Shown piece by piece: positions 20,440-28,095 of a DNA stretch of 64,000 bases. Source of the DNA: Thermovibrio sp. (GTDB taxonomy: Bacteria > Aquificota > Aquificia > Desulfurobacteriales > Desulfurobacteriaceae). The stretch spans positions 30,755-94,754 of the forward strand of contig WFYG01000044.1 in assembly GCA_015490195.1 (NCBI GenBank), written 5' to 3'. Under the pieces are notes generated by a model. The model did not search any database and had not been told where the DNA came from. It saw only the letters and a list, made by a program, of their open reading frames with translations. The position numbers and the translations under genes were made by a program. Position 1 is the first letter of the stretch. Every line of letters begins with the position of its first letter.

Positions 20440-20842
20440 GTACATTCAGGGTGCCGCTTTCTATCTCTTTGTCTATCTGCTCCTTGGCCTTATAAATTCG
20501 GTAATTCTTTACATTTTTACGAAGATTTTCCACGTCTATCCGGCAATAACCTTTGCCTTCCTTCTTTTCCTTTCGGTTTTTGTTCTTTTCTTCAGTTTTG
20601 AGAAATCTGTAGAGCTCTTTTCGGGCTTTAAGCCTTCAAGGAAAAGGTTAACTGCTGCCTGGGCTCTCCAGTTCTTTCTTTTCATCTTTTTAGCAACAGT
20701 TGTAGAGAAGTGGCTGGCAGGTAACCTTTCAAACCCCAGGCTCTTTAAGATACTCACCGTTTTTGTCAACTTTATCCTTTTCTTCTTAACCTACTGGCTC
20801 TCTACAAAACTCATCATCTTTAGAGGTGAGAATGAGGCTTGA
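20432..20842 (+). CDS. Four-helix membrane protein, tandem copy 2
   Basis: Paralogue-like partner of the previous gene with the same four-helix plan and a basic loop (KPSRKRLTAAW) before helix 3. TTG start inside the preceding gene; its end overlaps rsuA. Both sit between era and rsuA in an operon of RNA and ribosome genes, but their role cannot be read from sequence. Confidence 0.7.
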   Translation: MAKYIQGAAFYLFVYLLLGLINSVILYIFTKIFHVYPAITFAFLLFLSVFVLFFSFEKSVELFSGFKPSRKRLTAAWALQFFLFIFLATVVEKWLAGNLSNPRLFKILTVFVNFILFFLTYWLSTKLIIFRGENEA

Positions 20843-21551
20843 TAAGCTCCTCTCTAACGCAGGTTTTGGAGCAAGGTCTCAGGTGAAGAGGCTTATAAGG
20901 AAAGGCCACGTAACTGTAAACGGAGAGGTTGTTAAGGATCCCGGCTTTCACGTTGATCCGGAAAAGGATGAAGTTCTCGTTGACGGGGAGCCTGTACTTT
21001 ACGAAGAGAACTACTACATCGTTCTAAACAAACCTGCCGGTTACGTAACCTCAACTAAAGACAGGGAACTTACAGTTATGGAGCTCCTCTCAGACATCCC
21101 CCGTTTTGAGAAGCTCTTTCCGGTGGGAAGGCTTGACAAAGACGCCGAGGGTCTGCTTCTTCTGACGACAGACGGAGAGCTTGCACACAGACTCACTCAT
21201 CCCAGGTGGAAAGTTCCTAAAAAGTACTACGTTGTTGTTGAGGGAAAACTTACGGAGGAAGCAGTTGAGCCGCTGCGAAAGGGAATAGAGCTGAAGAATT
21301 TTAAAGCCAGGCCGGCAAAAGTAAAAATACTGAAGGCCGGCGACGAGGAGTCGGAGGCGGAAATAGAGATAACGGAAGGCAAGTACCATCAGGTAAAGAG
21401 GATGTTCGCTGCCGTAGGACACCCGGTTAAGTACTTAAAGAGGGTAGAGTTTGGCGGTTTGAAGTTGGGGGAACTCCCCACCGGCCAGTACAGACACCTG
21501 ACCGAAGGGGAGCTAAGAGCCCTTAAAGCTTTGTTAGGCCTTAAGGAGTAG
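20832..21551 (+). CDS. rsuA: 16S rRNA pseudouridine synthase, RsuA type
   Basis: S4 domain (RLDKLLSNAGFGARSQVKRLIRKG) plus catalytic domain with FPVGRLDKDAEGLLLLTTDG. The K-D-A-E-G version of the active-site motif and the EGKYHQVKRMFAAVGHPV block are typical of RsuA. ATG 20832 with GAGGTGA upstream is preferred to GTG 20826. Its stop is two bases from the convergent protoglobin stop. Confidence 0.87.
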   Translation: MRLDKLLSNAGFGARSQVKRLIRKGHVTVNGEVVKDPGFHVDPEKDEVLVDGEPVLYEENYYIVLNKPAGYVTSTKDRELTVMELLSDIPRFEKLFPVGRLDKDAEGLLLLTTDGELAHRLTHPRWKVPKKYYVVVEGKLTEEAVEPLRKGIELKNFKARPAKVKILKAGDEESEAEIEITEGKYHQVKRMFAAVGHPVKYLKRVEFGGLKLGELPTGQYRHLTEGELRALKALLGLKE

Positions 21552-21553
21552 GT

Positions 21554-22168
21554 TTAAGGACTCTTTACAAATTCGTTTTTGTAATACTTATAGATCTCCT
21601 CAAGTTTCATTCTCATCATGTTGTCAACAAGTCCCGGGCTGAAGCCGGCGATGTCTATTAAGGCTTCCCTGATGATGAATATGTAGCCTTCAACAGTTAG
21701 AGCTATCAGGAAGTCAACGAGTTTTGAGAATGAGTGGAAGACTTTTACCGCTTCCTCCGGAGGGAAGAACTCTGAAGATTTTTTAAGGAAGTTCATCTTT
21801 AGCCTGTTAGCCATAAAAATCATTATATCGTTATCTATTTTCCAGTAAACGTGGATAAGACCTACAAAAAACTGAAACTCGTAGAACTTCTCGTCAATAT
21901 TTCCAGAAACCAACTGCTCGTACCACTTTTTGTTCTTAGATTTAATCTGTTCTACCGGGATTTTTTCAAAAACTTTAGCAGTTTTTGGGTAGGATAAGAG
22001 TATATTGTAGAAATCGTCCATAAGATCGTCTGCCCAGCTCAGGAGAGTCTCTTTCCGTTCTTTCAGAATATCTATATCTTCTTGCTTTACGCCTATTAAA
22101 TGTTTTGCATCCTCTAATATTTCATGTAGTCTTTTTTTAGCATGTTCAAGGATTTCCATCCTTTTCAC
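21554..22168 (-). CDS. Stand-alone protoglobin-like heme sensor/binding protein
   Basis: 204-aa all-helical protein fitting the globin-coupled-sensor/protoglobin fold. The proximal-histidine region FFVGLIHVYWKIDND corresponds to the family's F-helix histidine. No transducer domain (methyl-accepting, GGDEF or other) is attached, so it is either a gas-binding protein or a sensor that acts through another protein. It has its own near-consensus promoter and is flanked by the shortened MscS gene. Heme binding is inferred from the motif. Confidence 0.75.
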   Translation of the reverse strand: MKRMEILEHAKKRLHEILEDAKHLIGVKQEDIDILKERKETLLSWADDLMDDFYNILLSYPKTAKVFEKIPVEQIKSKNKKWYEQLVSGNIDEKFYEFQFFVGLIHVYWKIDNDIMIFMANRLKMNFLKKSSEFFPPEEAVKVFHSFSKLVDFLIALTVEGYIFIIREALIDIAGFSPGLVDNMMRMKLEEIYKYYKNEFVKSP

Positions 22169-22202
22169 CCTCCGTTAATTTTATTTTACTATCTTAGACT
22201 AA

Positions 22203-22231
22203 AGTATAACTTCCTGTTATCAGAAAGTGAA
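22203..22231 (-). promoter_or_regulatory. Promoter of the protoglobin gene
   Basis: On the minus strand: TTCACT, 17 bases, TATACT. The predicted start near 22196 leaves a short leader before the ribosome site GGAGGG upstream of the ATG at 22168. Confidence 0.55.
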
Positions 22232-22307
22232 TAGCGAATTAGTATCTAAGTGTAATTTTGCAAAAAAGGGAAGAGGAAGGGAGAAGAGATAGAGGAGGGA
22301 GAGGTGG

Positions 22308-22754
22308 TTACTCCTTCTTTAATTTAACGTCTGCGTGAACGTCCATCTGAGGATAAGGTATAGAAATGTCTTCTCTTACTCCTCCAGCCTCTACTACGTC
22401 TCCAACTTTGAAGAGTCTGAAGAAGAGAATAAAGATTGCCGAGCTGAAATTTGAGAGGCTGTTCTGGAAGGCAAGGCCTGCAGCAAGGCCGACGGCACCT
22501 ATTACGGCGGCAAATGATGTTGTGTTAACCCCTAAAGTGCCAAGGACGGCTATGATTACTAAAATCAGGATGCCAAAGTAGGTTAGGCTCTTTAAAAATC
22601 TGCTTAGGGTTTCGTCGGTCTCTGTTTTCTGAAGTGCTTTTTCAACGAGCCTTGCGATGATCTGGGCTGCCCACCTTCCGATAATAAATACAAGTAGGGC
22701 TCTACCGATTTTTACAGCCCAGTCGGTAACTAAGGGAATGAGTTCCTTAAACAC
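22308..22754 (-). CDS. Internally deleted MscS-family mechanosensitive channel
   Basis: Residues 1-110 are a normal MscS membrane part, ending in the pore helix (GAVGLAAGLAFQNSLSNF) and the start of the beta domain (FRLFKVGDVVEAGGV). The protein then jumps to REDISIPYPQMDVHADVK, which resembles the last 20 residues of ordinary MscS proteins. About 115-120 residues of the cytoplasmic beta and alpha-beta cage are missing, in frame, at about base 22376. GTG start with GGAGGGG upstream. Either a recent in-frame deletion (a pseudogene in the making) or a minimal channel. Confidence 0.8.
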   Translation of the reverse strand: MFKELIPLVTDWAVKIGRALLVFIIGRWAAQIIARLVEKALQKTETDETLSRFLKSLTYFGILILVIIAVLGTLGVNTTSFAAVIGAVGLAAGLAFQNSLSNFSSAIFILFFRLFKVGDVVEAGGVREDISIPYPQMDVHADVKLKKE

Positions 22755-22836
22755 TATTCTCCCCTCCTTTCTTTTATTTTTTTTATTATAGATTCTAAAG
22801 TTAGTAATTTTAATACTCTGTTTGTTTTATGAAGTT

Positions 22837-24738
22837 TTAAACTTCTCTGCAGCTGCCCCTGTAACACACTTTCAGTTTCTCCAGTTTCTCGTTTTTCTCT
22901 GTTAGCCTGTAAGGTCTAAAGGGGAGTTCTTTCAGTTTCTTCTCCCTTCCCTCAACTCTCTGGAATTCCCAGTAGATGACGAGGGCTTCAAGGCTTGACG
23001 CAGCGGCAGAAGGGTGTTTTTTAAGAAGATTTGAAAGACTATCCAGGCTCTTTTCAAGGGTTTTTCTGAACAGGTTTTCTCCCGTAAGGTGGTAGAGAAG
23101 TGATAGGTTCTGAAGCATTACTCCGTTGGCGCAAGGGTAAGCTCCGTCTAAAAGCTCTTTCTGTTTTATGGGGAGCTCTCCTCCGGTTGAGATGAAGAAG
23201 TTCCCTGAAGTTTCATCGTAGAAGAGTTTTATCGCTTTTTCTGTTAGCAGGGCGGCTTTCTTTAGGAGCTCCTCTTCCCTCGTTACCAAGTAGAGCTCTA
23301 AAACTCCCCTTACGGTAAACGCGTAGTCGTCTAATACTCCTTTCTCTTTCGGCTCGCCGTCGTAAACTGCGTGGTAGAGCTCTCCGTTTCTGTAGTGGGT
23401 TTCAAAAATCTGGCTGTAGAGTTTCTGAGCCGCTTTAAGGAGTTGGTCGTCTTTTGTGCTTCTGTAGGCTGAAACGATTCCCCACAGGAGATATCCGTTC
23501 CAGTCTGTCAGTATCTTCTCGTCCCTTAATGGTTTAACCCTTTTCTCCCTTTCAGAGAGGAGTTTTCCGTCAACTTCTCTCTTCTTTTTAAGGAGCTCCC
23601 TTAGCTCCATTCCCAATTCATCTGCTACCCTCTCAAGGTCTCTGCCGATAAAGGGCAGGTTGTAGCCGTTTTCGTAGTTCCCTTCAGGTGAGAGGTTGTA
23701 TAAGTGCTTTGAGAACTCAAGCTCCTCTGAACTTAAGACCTTTTTAAGCTCGTCCCACCTCCACAAGTAGTACCTTCCCTCTTCCCCTTCTGAGTCTGCA
23801 TCCTGTGCCGAGTAGAATGTTCCGTATGGGCTCTCCATTTCCCTTTTGAGGTACTGGAGTATTCCGTTTACAGTTTCCTTAAAGAGCCAGTAACCGCTGT
23901 AACTGTAAGCTGTTGAGTAGGCAACGAGAAGCCCTGCTTGGTCGTAGAGCATCTTCTCAAAGTGGGGAATGAACCACATACCGTCAACGGAGTATCTGTG
24001 GAACCCCCCTCCTATCTGGTCGTAGATTCCCCCCAACCTCATTGCTTTTAACGTGTAAGCTGCCATCTCAAAGGCTTTCTCCTTACCGTATAGGGCTGAA
24101 AGGTTTGTGAGGAGCCAGAGATTGTGGGGCTGGGGAAACTTTGGAGGAGGAGAAAAACCTCCGTTGACCTCGTCAAAACGGCTCTCTATCTCCAACAGGT
24201 AAGATTTCACTAACTCCTCAACTTCTGGAACTTTTCCCTGAGACTCTAAGGAGAAGTTCTTTAAGTGTTTGACAACCTCCTCTCCTGCAGAAAGGAGTTT
24301 TTCTCTCTCTTCTTTCCACATTCTTGCTATTTCAGAGAGAATTCTCAGAAGTCTTTCTTTCGGAATGTAGGTTCCTGCGAAGAAGGGCTTTCCGTCTGGA
24401 GTTGCAATTACCGTTAGCGGCCAGCCGCCGCTGCCCGTCATTGCCTGGCAGGCTTCCATGTAGAACCTGTCAATGTCGGGTCTTTCCTCTCTGTCAACCT
24501 TTACAGGGATGAAGTTCTCGTTCAGAATCCTTGCTACCTCTTCATCTTCAAAGCTTTCTCTCTCCATTACGTGGCACCAGTGGCACGATGAGTAACCTAT
24601 TGAGATAAAGAGGGGTTTCTCCTCTTCTTTTGCCCTTTTGAGGGCCTCTTCTCCCCAGGGGAACCAGTCAACAGGGTTGTAGGCGTGATGTCTCAGGTAC
24701 AGGCTCTTTTCTTTTATTAACCTGTTTACTTTTCTCAT
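22837..24738 (-). CDS. Thioredoxin-fold DUF255 protein (YyaL/spermatogenesis-associated protein 20 family)
   Basis: The N-terminal thioredoxin-like domain begins [19 protein letters not shown] and carries the CHWC redox motif ([14 protein letters not shown]). It is followed by a long alpha/alpha toroid similar to glycoside hydrolases or N-acylglucosamine epimerases ([41 protein letters not shown]). 633 aa is typical. The biochemical function of the family is not well established. Single gene with its own start; no obvious operon. Confidence 0.88.
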   Translation of the reverse strand: MRKVNRLIKEKSLYLRHHAYNPVDWFPWGEEALKRAKEEEKPLFISIGYSSCHWCHVMERESFEDEEVARILNENFIPVKVDREERPDIDRFYMEACQAMTGSGGWPLTVIATPDGKPFFAGTYIPKERLLRILSEIARMWKEEREKLLSAGEEVVKHLKNFSLESQGKVPEVEELVKSYLLEIESRFDEVNGGFSPPPKFPQPHNLWLLTNLSALYGKEKAFEMAAYTLKAMRLGGIYDQIGGGFHRYSVDGMWFIPHFEKMLYDQAGLLVAYSTAYSYSGYWLFKETVNGILQYLKREMESPYGTFYSAQDADSEGEEGRYYLWRWDELKKVLSSEELEFSKHLYNLSPEGNYENGYNLPFIGRDLERVADELGMELRELLKKKREVDGKLLSEREKRVKPLRDEKILTDWNGYLLWGIVSAYRSTKDDQLLKAAQKLYSQIFETHYRNGELYHAVYDGEPKEKGVLDDYAFTVRGVLELYLVTREEELLKKAALLTEKAIKLFYDETSGNFFISTGGELPIKQKELLDGAYPCANGVMLQNLSLLYHLTGENLFRKTLEKSLDSLSNLLKKHPSAAASSLEALVIYWEFQRVEGREKKLKELPFRPYRLTEKNEKLEKLKVCYRGSCREV

Positions 24739-24835
24739 GGCCTAACTCCTACTTATCAAGAATAATTCTCAGTTTAGCATTCCTCTATGGAAATGTCTAT
24801 AATTATTTCGTCAAAAACAGAAAAAGGAGGAAAAG

Positions 24836-25219
24836 ATGACTTTTGACGAGTACCTGAGGAGTTTTGACTACGAAGAGAGAAAGCGAATGAAGATTGGAAC
24901 GGAGGAACTCCTTGAGCTCTACGCCAGAGGTGAAGCAGAAATAGTTGACGTCAGGTTTCCTGAAGAGTACGAAGCCTGGCACTTCGGATTTGGAAAACAC
25001 ATACCTTTAAACGAGCTTCCCGACAGGTTCAATGAACTTGACAGGAACAAGGTGATAATCACCGTCTGTCCCCACAAAGACAGGGCCGAGATTGCACGGC
25101 TTTACCTTACGTTTAAAGGTTTTAAAGCAAGATACTATACAGAAGGCCTTTTAAAACTTGCAGACTATCTGAGGGGAGACAGGGCAAGGGAGTTTATAGA
25201 GAGGATAAAGAGAGGTTAA
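24836..25219 (+). CDS. Single-domain rhodanese-like sulfurtransferase
   Basis: Rhodanese fold: IVDVRFPEEYEAWHFGFGKHIPLNELPDRF, then the active loop ITVCPHKDRAEIA with the predicted persulfide-carrying Cys. The 20-residue N-terminal helix is extra. AGGAGG ribosome site. It converges with the KamA-like gene, overlapping by four bases. Sulfur donor or acceptor unknown. Confidence 0.85.
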   Translation: MTFDEYLRSFDYEERKRMKIGTEELLELYARGEAEIVDVRFPEEYEAWHFGFGKHIPLNELPDRFNELDRNKVIITVCPHKDRAEIARLYLTFKGFKARYYTEGLLKLADYLRGDRAREFIERIKRG

Positions 25220-26250
25220 CGGTCTTCCATCTCAAACCATCTGCCGTTGAAGCTTTCAAATAGGTATTTTCCGTTTTCCACTCTGAACCTGTGGGGGAGG
25301 AGGGGGACTTTCCCGTAACCTCCGGGGCCGTCTACTGCATAGTAGGGTATTACCAGGGGAGAGAGCCTTTTAAAGAGCTCCCTCAGTATCTTCAGTCCCT
25401 CTGTTATCGGTGTTGAGAAGTGCATTACTCCCTTAACGGGGTCGCAGTGGAAAAGGTAGTAAGGGCGAACCTTTATCTTCTGAAGGTTTCTGAAGAGCTT
25501 TTCAAGGATTTCAACAGAGTTGTTTACCCCTTTTAAAAGAACCGTCTGGTTGTTTACGGGAGCCCCACTTTTTAAGAGTGCTCTTACGGCTTCCTTCGCT
25601 TCTGGTGTTATCTCGTCTGGATGGTTAAAGTGGGTATTCACCCAGACCTTCTCTGCCCTTTCAAGGAGTGAGAGGAGTTCCTTCCTTAAAACTGACTCCG
25701 GATCAACTACCGGAACTCTTGTTCCTATTCTCACAACTTCAACATGGGGAATTCTTTTCAGCTCAAATAGGAGCTTTTCAAGGATATCTAACGGCAGCGT
25801 CAGTGGATCTCCTCCAGAGATTAGAACGTCTCTGACTCTGCTGTTTGAGGAGATGTAGGAGACGGCCTCCTCTATCTCCCTCTCTGAAATCGTAAACGTT
25901 GGTTTCTTCCAGTTTCTCTTTCTCATACAGTAGCGGCAGAGGACGGGGCAGAAGTTTGTCGTAACGAGTAAAACCCTGTCGGGGTACCTGTGGGTGAGTT
26001 TTGGAGTTACAGCGTCTCTCTCCTCCATGAGGGGGTCGTCTTCCCCTTCTTTCTGAACTTCCGGGTCAATTTCGCTGAGGGAGGGAAGGAGCATCTTCCT
26101 TACTGCCGGTGAACTTTCGGCCAGCTTCAGGTAGTACTCTGTTGACGAAAAGGGGTAGATGAGGGTTACCTTATGGAAAGCCTCCCTCTCCTGTGAGGTG
26201 AGGGAGAGGAGTTCCTCAACCTCAGAGAGCTTTCTCAAAACTCTACTCAA
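25216..26250 (-). CDS. KamA-family radical SAM aminomutase (lysine 2,3-aminomutase-like)
   Basis: Radical SAM protein with the cluster motif CPVLCRYC and KamA-type blocks DVLISGGDPLTLP, RIGTRVPVVDP and a C-terminal PGGYGKVPL similar to the PLP/zinc region of lysine 2,3-aminomutase. At about 344 aa it is shorter than classical KamA (about 415 aa) and nearer EpmB in length, but its C-terminus is KamA-like; the true substrate is uncertain. I prefer TTG 26250, which overlaps the upstream gene's stop, to the tracked 26310. Confidence 0.8.
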   Translation of the reverse strand: MSRVLRKLSEVEELLSLTSQEREAFHKVTLIYPFSSTEYYLKLAESSPAVRKMLLPSLSEIDPEVQKEGEDDPLMEERDAVTPKLTHRYPDRVLLVTTNFCPVLCRYCMRKRNWKKPTFTISEREIEEAVSYISSNSRVRDVLISGGDPLTLPLDILEKLLFELKRIPHVEVVRIGTRVPVVDPESVLRKELLSLLERAEKVWVNTHFNHPDEITPEAKEAVRALLKSGAPVNNQTVLLKGVNNSVEILEKLFRNLQKIKVRPYYLFHCDPVKGVMHFSTPITEGLKILRELFKRLSPLVIPYYAVDGPGGYGKVPLLPHRFRVENGKYLFESFNGRWFEMEDR

Positions 26251-26992
26251 ACTTCCACCCGCAGGCTTCAAGCTCTCCGTAGATAGAGTCCCTCTGACCA
26301 AACCGGACAAACTTAATGGTGTCCCCTTCCATTTTCAGGTAGACCGCTCTGTACTCTCCGTAGGGAGAGGTTACCCTTATCCTGTAGATGTCGTGTTTTG
26401 AATCTCTCTTTAAAAGTTTGGAGGTTGTATCTATTCTGGTTAAGGCCGAGATGAAACTGTCAAAGAGAAACGGCCTTACAGATACTTCTTTAACCATGTC
26501 TTTTCTGAACCTTTTGGAGAAGAGCACCTTTAACCTATTCTGGCCTGCTGCAAGGCCGGAGACCGAGTTGAGGGCCACTTCAATAAAGAGCTCTACCTTT
26601 GATTTGGGCACTTCCTGAGCCTTTAAGTTCTCTATCTGTCTGTCCTTTTCAGCTATTTCGCCTTTCAGCTTTGCTATTTCTGTCTGAAGGTCTTCAATTT
26701 TTTCCTTATAACTGTCTATCTGTTTGAGTTCTTTCTCCTTTTTCTCTATCTCTTTCTGTTTCTTCCTGTACTTTGTAAGTTCACTCTGAAGCTGGCTGAT
26801 TTCCCTGTAAAGTTCCTTTATCTTTCTGTCTTTCCCTTTTAACTTGTCGTTTAGGTTCTTAATCTGGTTTATGAGCTGTTCCCTTCTTGGAGCTTGCTTC
26901 TGGGGTCTTTCCCTTTTCTCTTTTATCTCTCTAAGCCTTTTCTCCTCGGCCTCAAGGAAGAACTGTTCTATATCACTAAATCCCTTTTTCAT
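26243..26992 (-). CDS. Coiled-coil protein with C-terminal globular domain, unknown
   Basis: Residues of about 15-125 are a long charged coiled coil (heptads rich in K, E, I and L), followed by a beta-rich domain of about 110 residues ending near SIYGELEACGWKFE. No signal peptide or membrane segment, so probably cytosolic. ATG 26992 has AAAGGAG upstream and is preferred to GTG 27022. It overlaps the KamA-like gene and is divergent from the MBL gene. No family recognised. Confidence 0.7.
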   Translation of the reverse strand: MKKGFSDIEQFFLEAEEKRLREIKEKRERPQKQAPRREQLINQIKNLNDKLKGKDRKIKELYREISQLQSELTKYRKKQKEIEKKEKELKQIDSYKEKIEDLQTEIAKLKGEIAEKDRQIENLKAQEVPKSKVELFIEVALNSVSGLAAGQNRLKVLFSKRFRKDMVKEVSVRPFLFDSFISALTRIDTTSKLLKRDSKHDIYRIRVTSPYGEYRAVYLKMEGDTIKFVRFGQRDSIYGELEACGWKFE

Positions 26993-27029
26993 TGCTCTTC
27001 TCCTTTGATGAGATAAATTCACAGACGTT

Positions 27030-27776
27030 ATGGGGCTACAGATAGAAAATTTAGGTCACTCCACCTTAAGGGTAAAGCTGGGAAGTTTGGATGTACTAAC
27101 AGACCCCTTCCTTACCAGATCTGCAGGAGGGGTTCCGCGGGTTGTCCCTCCCGCCTGCTCCCCGGAGGAGGTCTCTCCCCAGCTTGTTCTCGTCTCCCAC
27201 GCACACTACGACCACCTTGACCTTAAAACACTGAAAAGGATTCCCTCAGAGTTTGTGGTGGTTACCCCTGAAAACTGCGGGAAGGTTTTAAAGGAGTGGG
27301 AAGTCGTTGAGCTTAAACCTTTTACCTCCTTTACTTTTGGTGACGTGAAAGTTACGCTGGTTCCTGCAAGGCACAACAGGGGAAGGAACCTTCTCCACCC
27401 CGATACCGGCGTTGGGGGTTTTGTTCTTGAGTGGAGCGGCCTTACCGTTTACTTTGCCGGCGACACAGCCTTTTCGGAGCACCTCTACCTGTCAATCTCT
27501 GAAAGGTTCAAGGTTGACATTGCTCTCTTTCCTATAGGAGGGTTTATGCCTTTTTTCAGAAGGTTCCACCAAACGCCTGAAGAAGCTGTTAAGGGGTTTA
27601 AAATACTGAACGCCAGGTGGTTGATACCGATACACTACGGAAGTTGGCACGTTATTCCATTCCTTGTGAAGAGGGAGAGAGCACTTGAAAGGCTCCTGTC
27701 CTACAGTTATATTTCAAACGTTAGCGATAAGGTTGTTGTTCTCGGGACGGGAAGCTGCTGGAGTTTAGAGAAGTGA
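27030..27776 (+). CDS. MBL-fold metallohydrolase, UlaG/NAPE-PLD-like
   Basis: Metallo-beta-lactamase fold with the zinc motif SHAHYDHLDL, a third histidine in VPARHNRGR, FAGDTAFSEH and IPIHYGSWH at the end. The overall plan resembles UlaG/RomA/NAPE-PLD-type hydrolases of phosphodiester or lactone bonds; the substrate is unknown. 248 aa. The next small ORF starts on the stop codon (TGATG). Confidence 0.85.
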   Translation: MGLQIENLGHSTLRVKLGSLDVLTDPFLTRSAGGVPRVVPPACSPEEVSPQLVLVSHAHYDHLDLKTLKRIPSEFVVVTPENCGKVLKEWEVVELKPFTSFTFGDVKVTLVPARHNRGRNLLHPDTGVGGFVLEWSGLTVYFAGDTAFSEHLYLSISERFKVDIALFPIGGFMPFFRRFHQTPEEAVKGFKILNARWLIPIHYGSWHVIPFLVKRERALERLLSYSYISNVSDKVVVLGTGSCWSLEK

Positions 27777-28045
27777 TGAGGTTAAAGAAGCTTATTATTG
27801 GCGTTTTCCTGATAACTGCTGTTGTTTGCGGAGGAGTTGACCTTTCAGGCTTTTCAACCGGGTATAACTCCTCTCCGAAGGCAGCTTTCCTTATCTCTTC
27901 CCCCCAGAGTGAAGAACTGACCTCTCAGGAGGTTTCGCTTCCTACAGAGAGAGAGGTTAGTACGGAACTCCGCTACAACTTTACATTAAAAATATCTCAC
28001 CGTTTTAACTCTTTTCCTCCCAGAGCTTCACCTCCTTCTGCGTGA
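27776..28045 (+). CDS. Small exported protein, unknown
   Basis: An 89-aa ORF with an N-terminal signal or anchor (RLKKLIIGVFLITAVVCGG) and a Ser/Pro-rich remainder ending FPPRASPPSA. It overlaps the MBL gene stop by one base and precedes secA by 50 bases. No similarity recognised; it is low-complexity and could be a weakly conserved or spurious ORF. Confidence 0.45.
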   Translation: MRLKKLIIGVFLITAVVCGGVDLSGFSTGYNSSPKAAFLISSPQSEELTSQEVSLPTEREVSTELRYNFTLKISHRFNSFPPRASPPSA

Positions 28046-28095
28046 GATAACCTTTTTACTCTAACTGAATTCAAAAAAAATCAGGAGGTGAAGCT

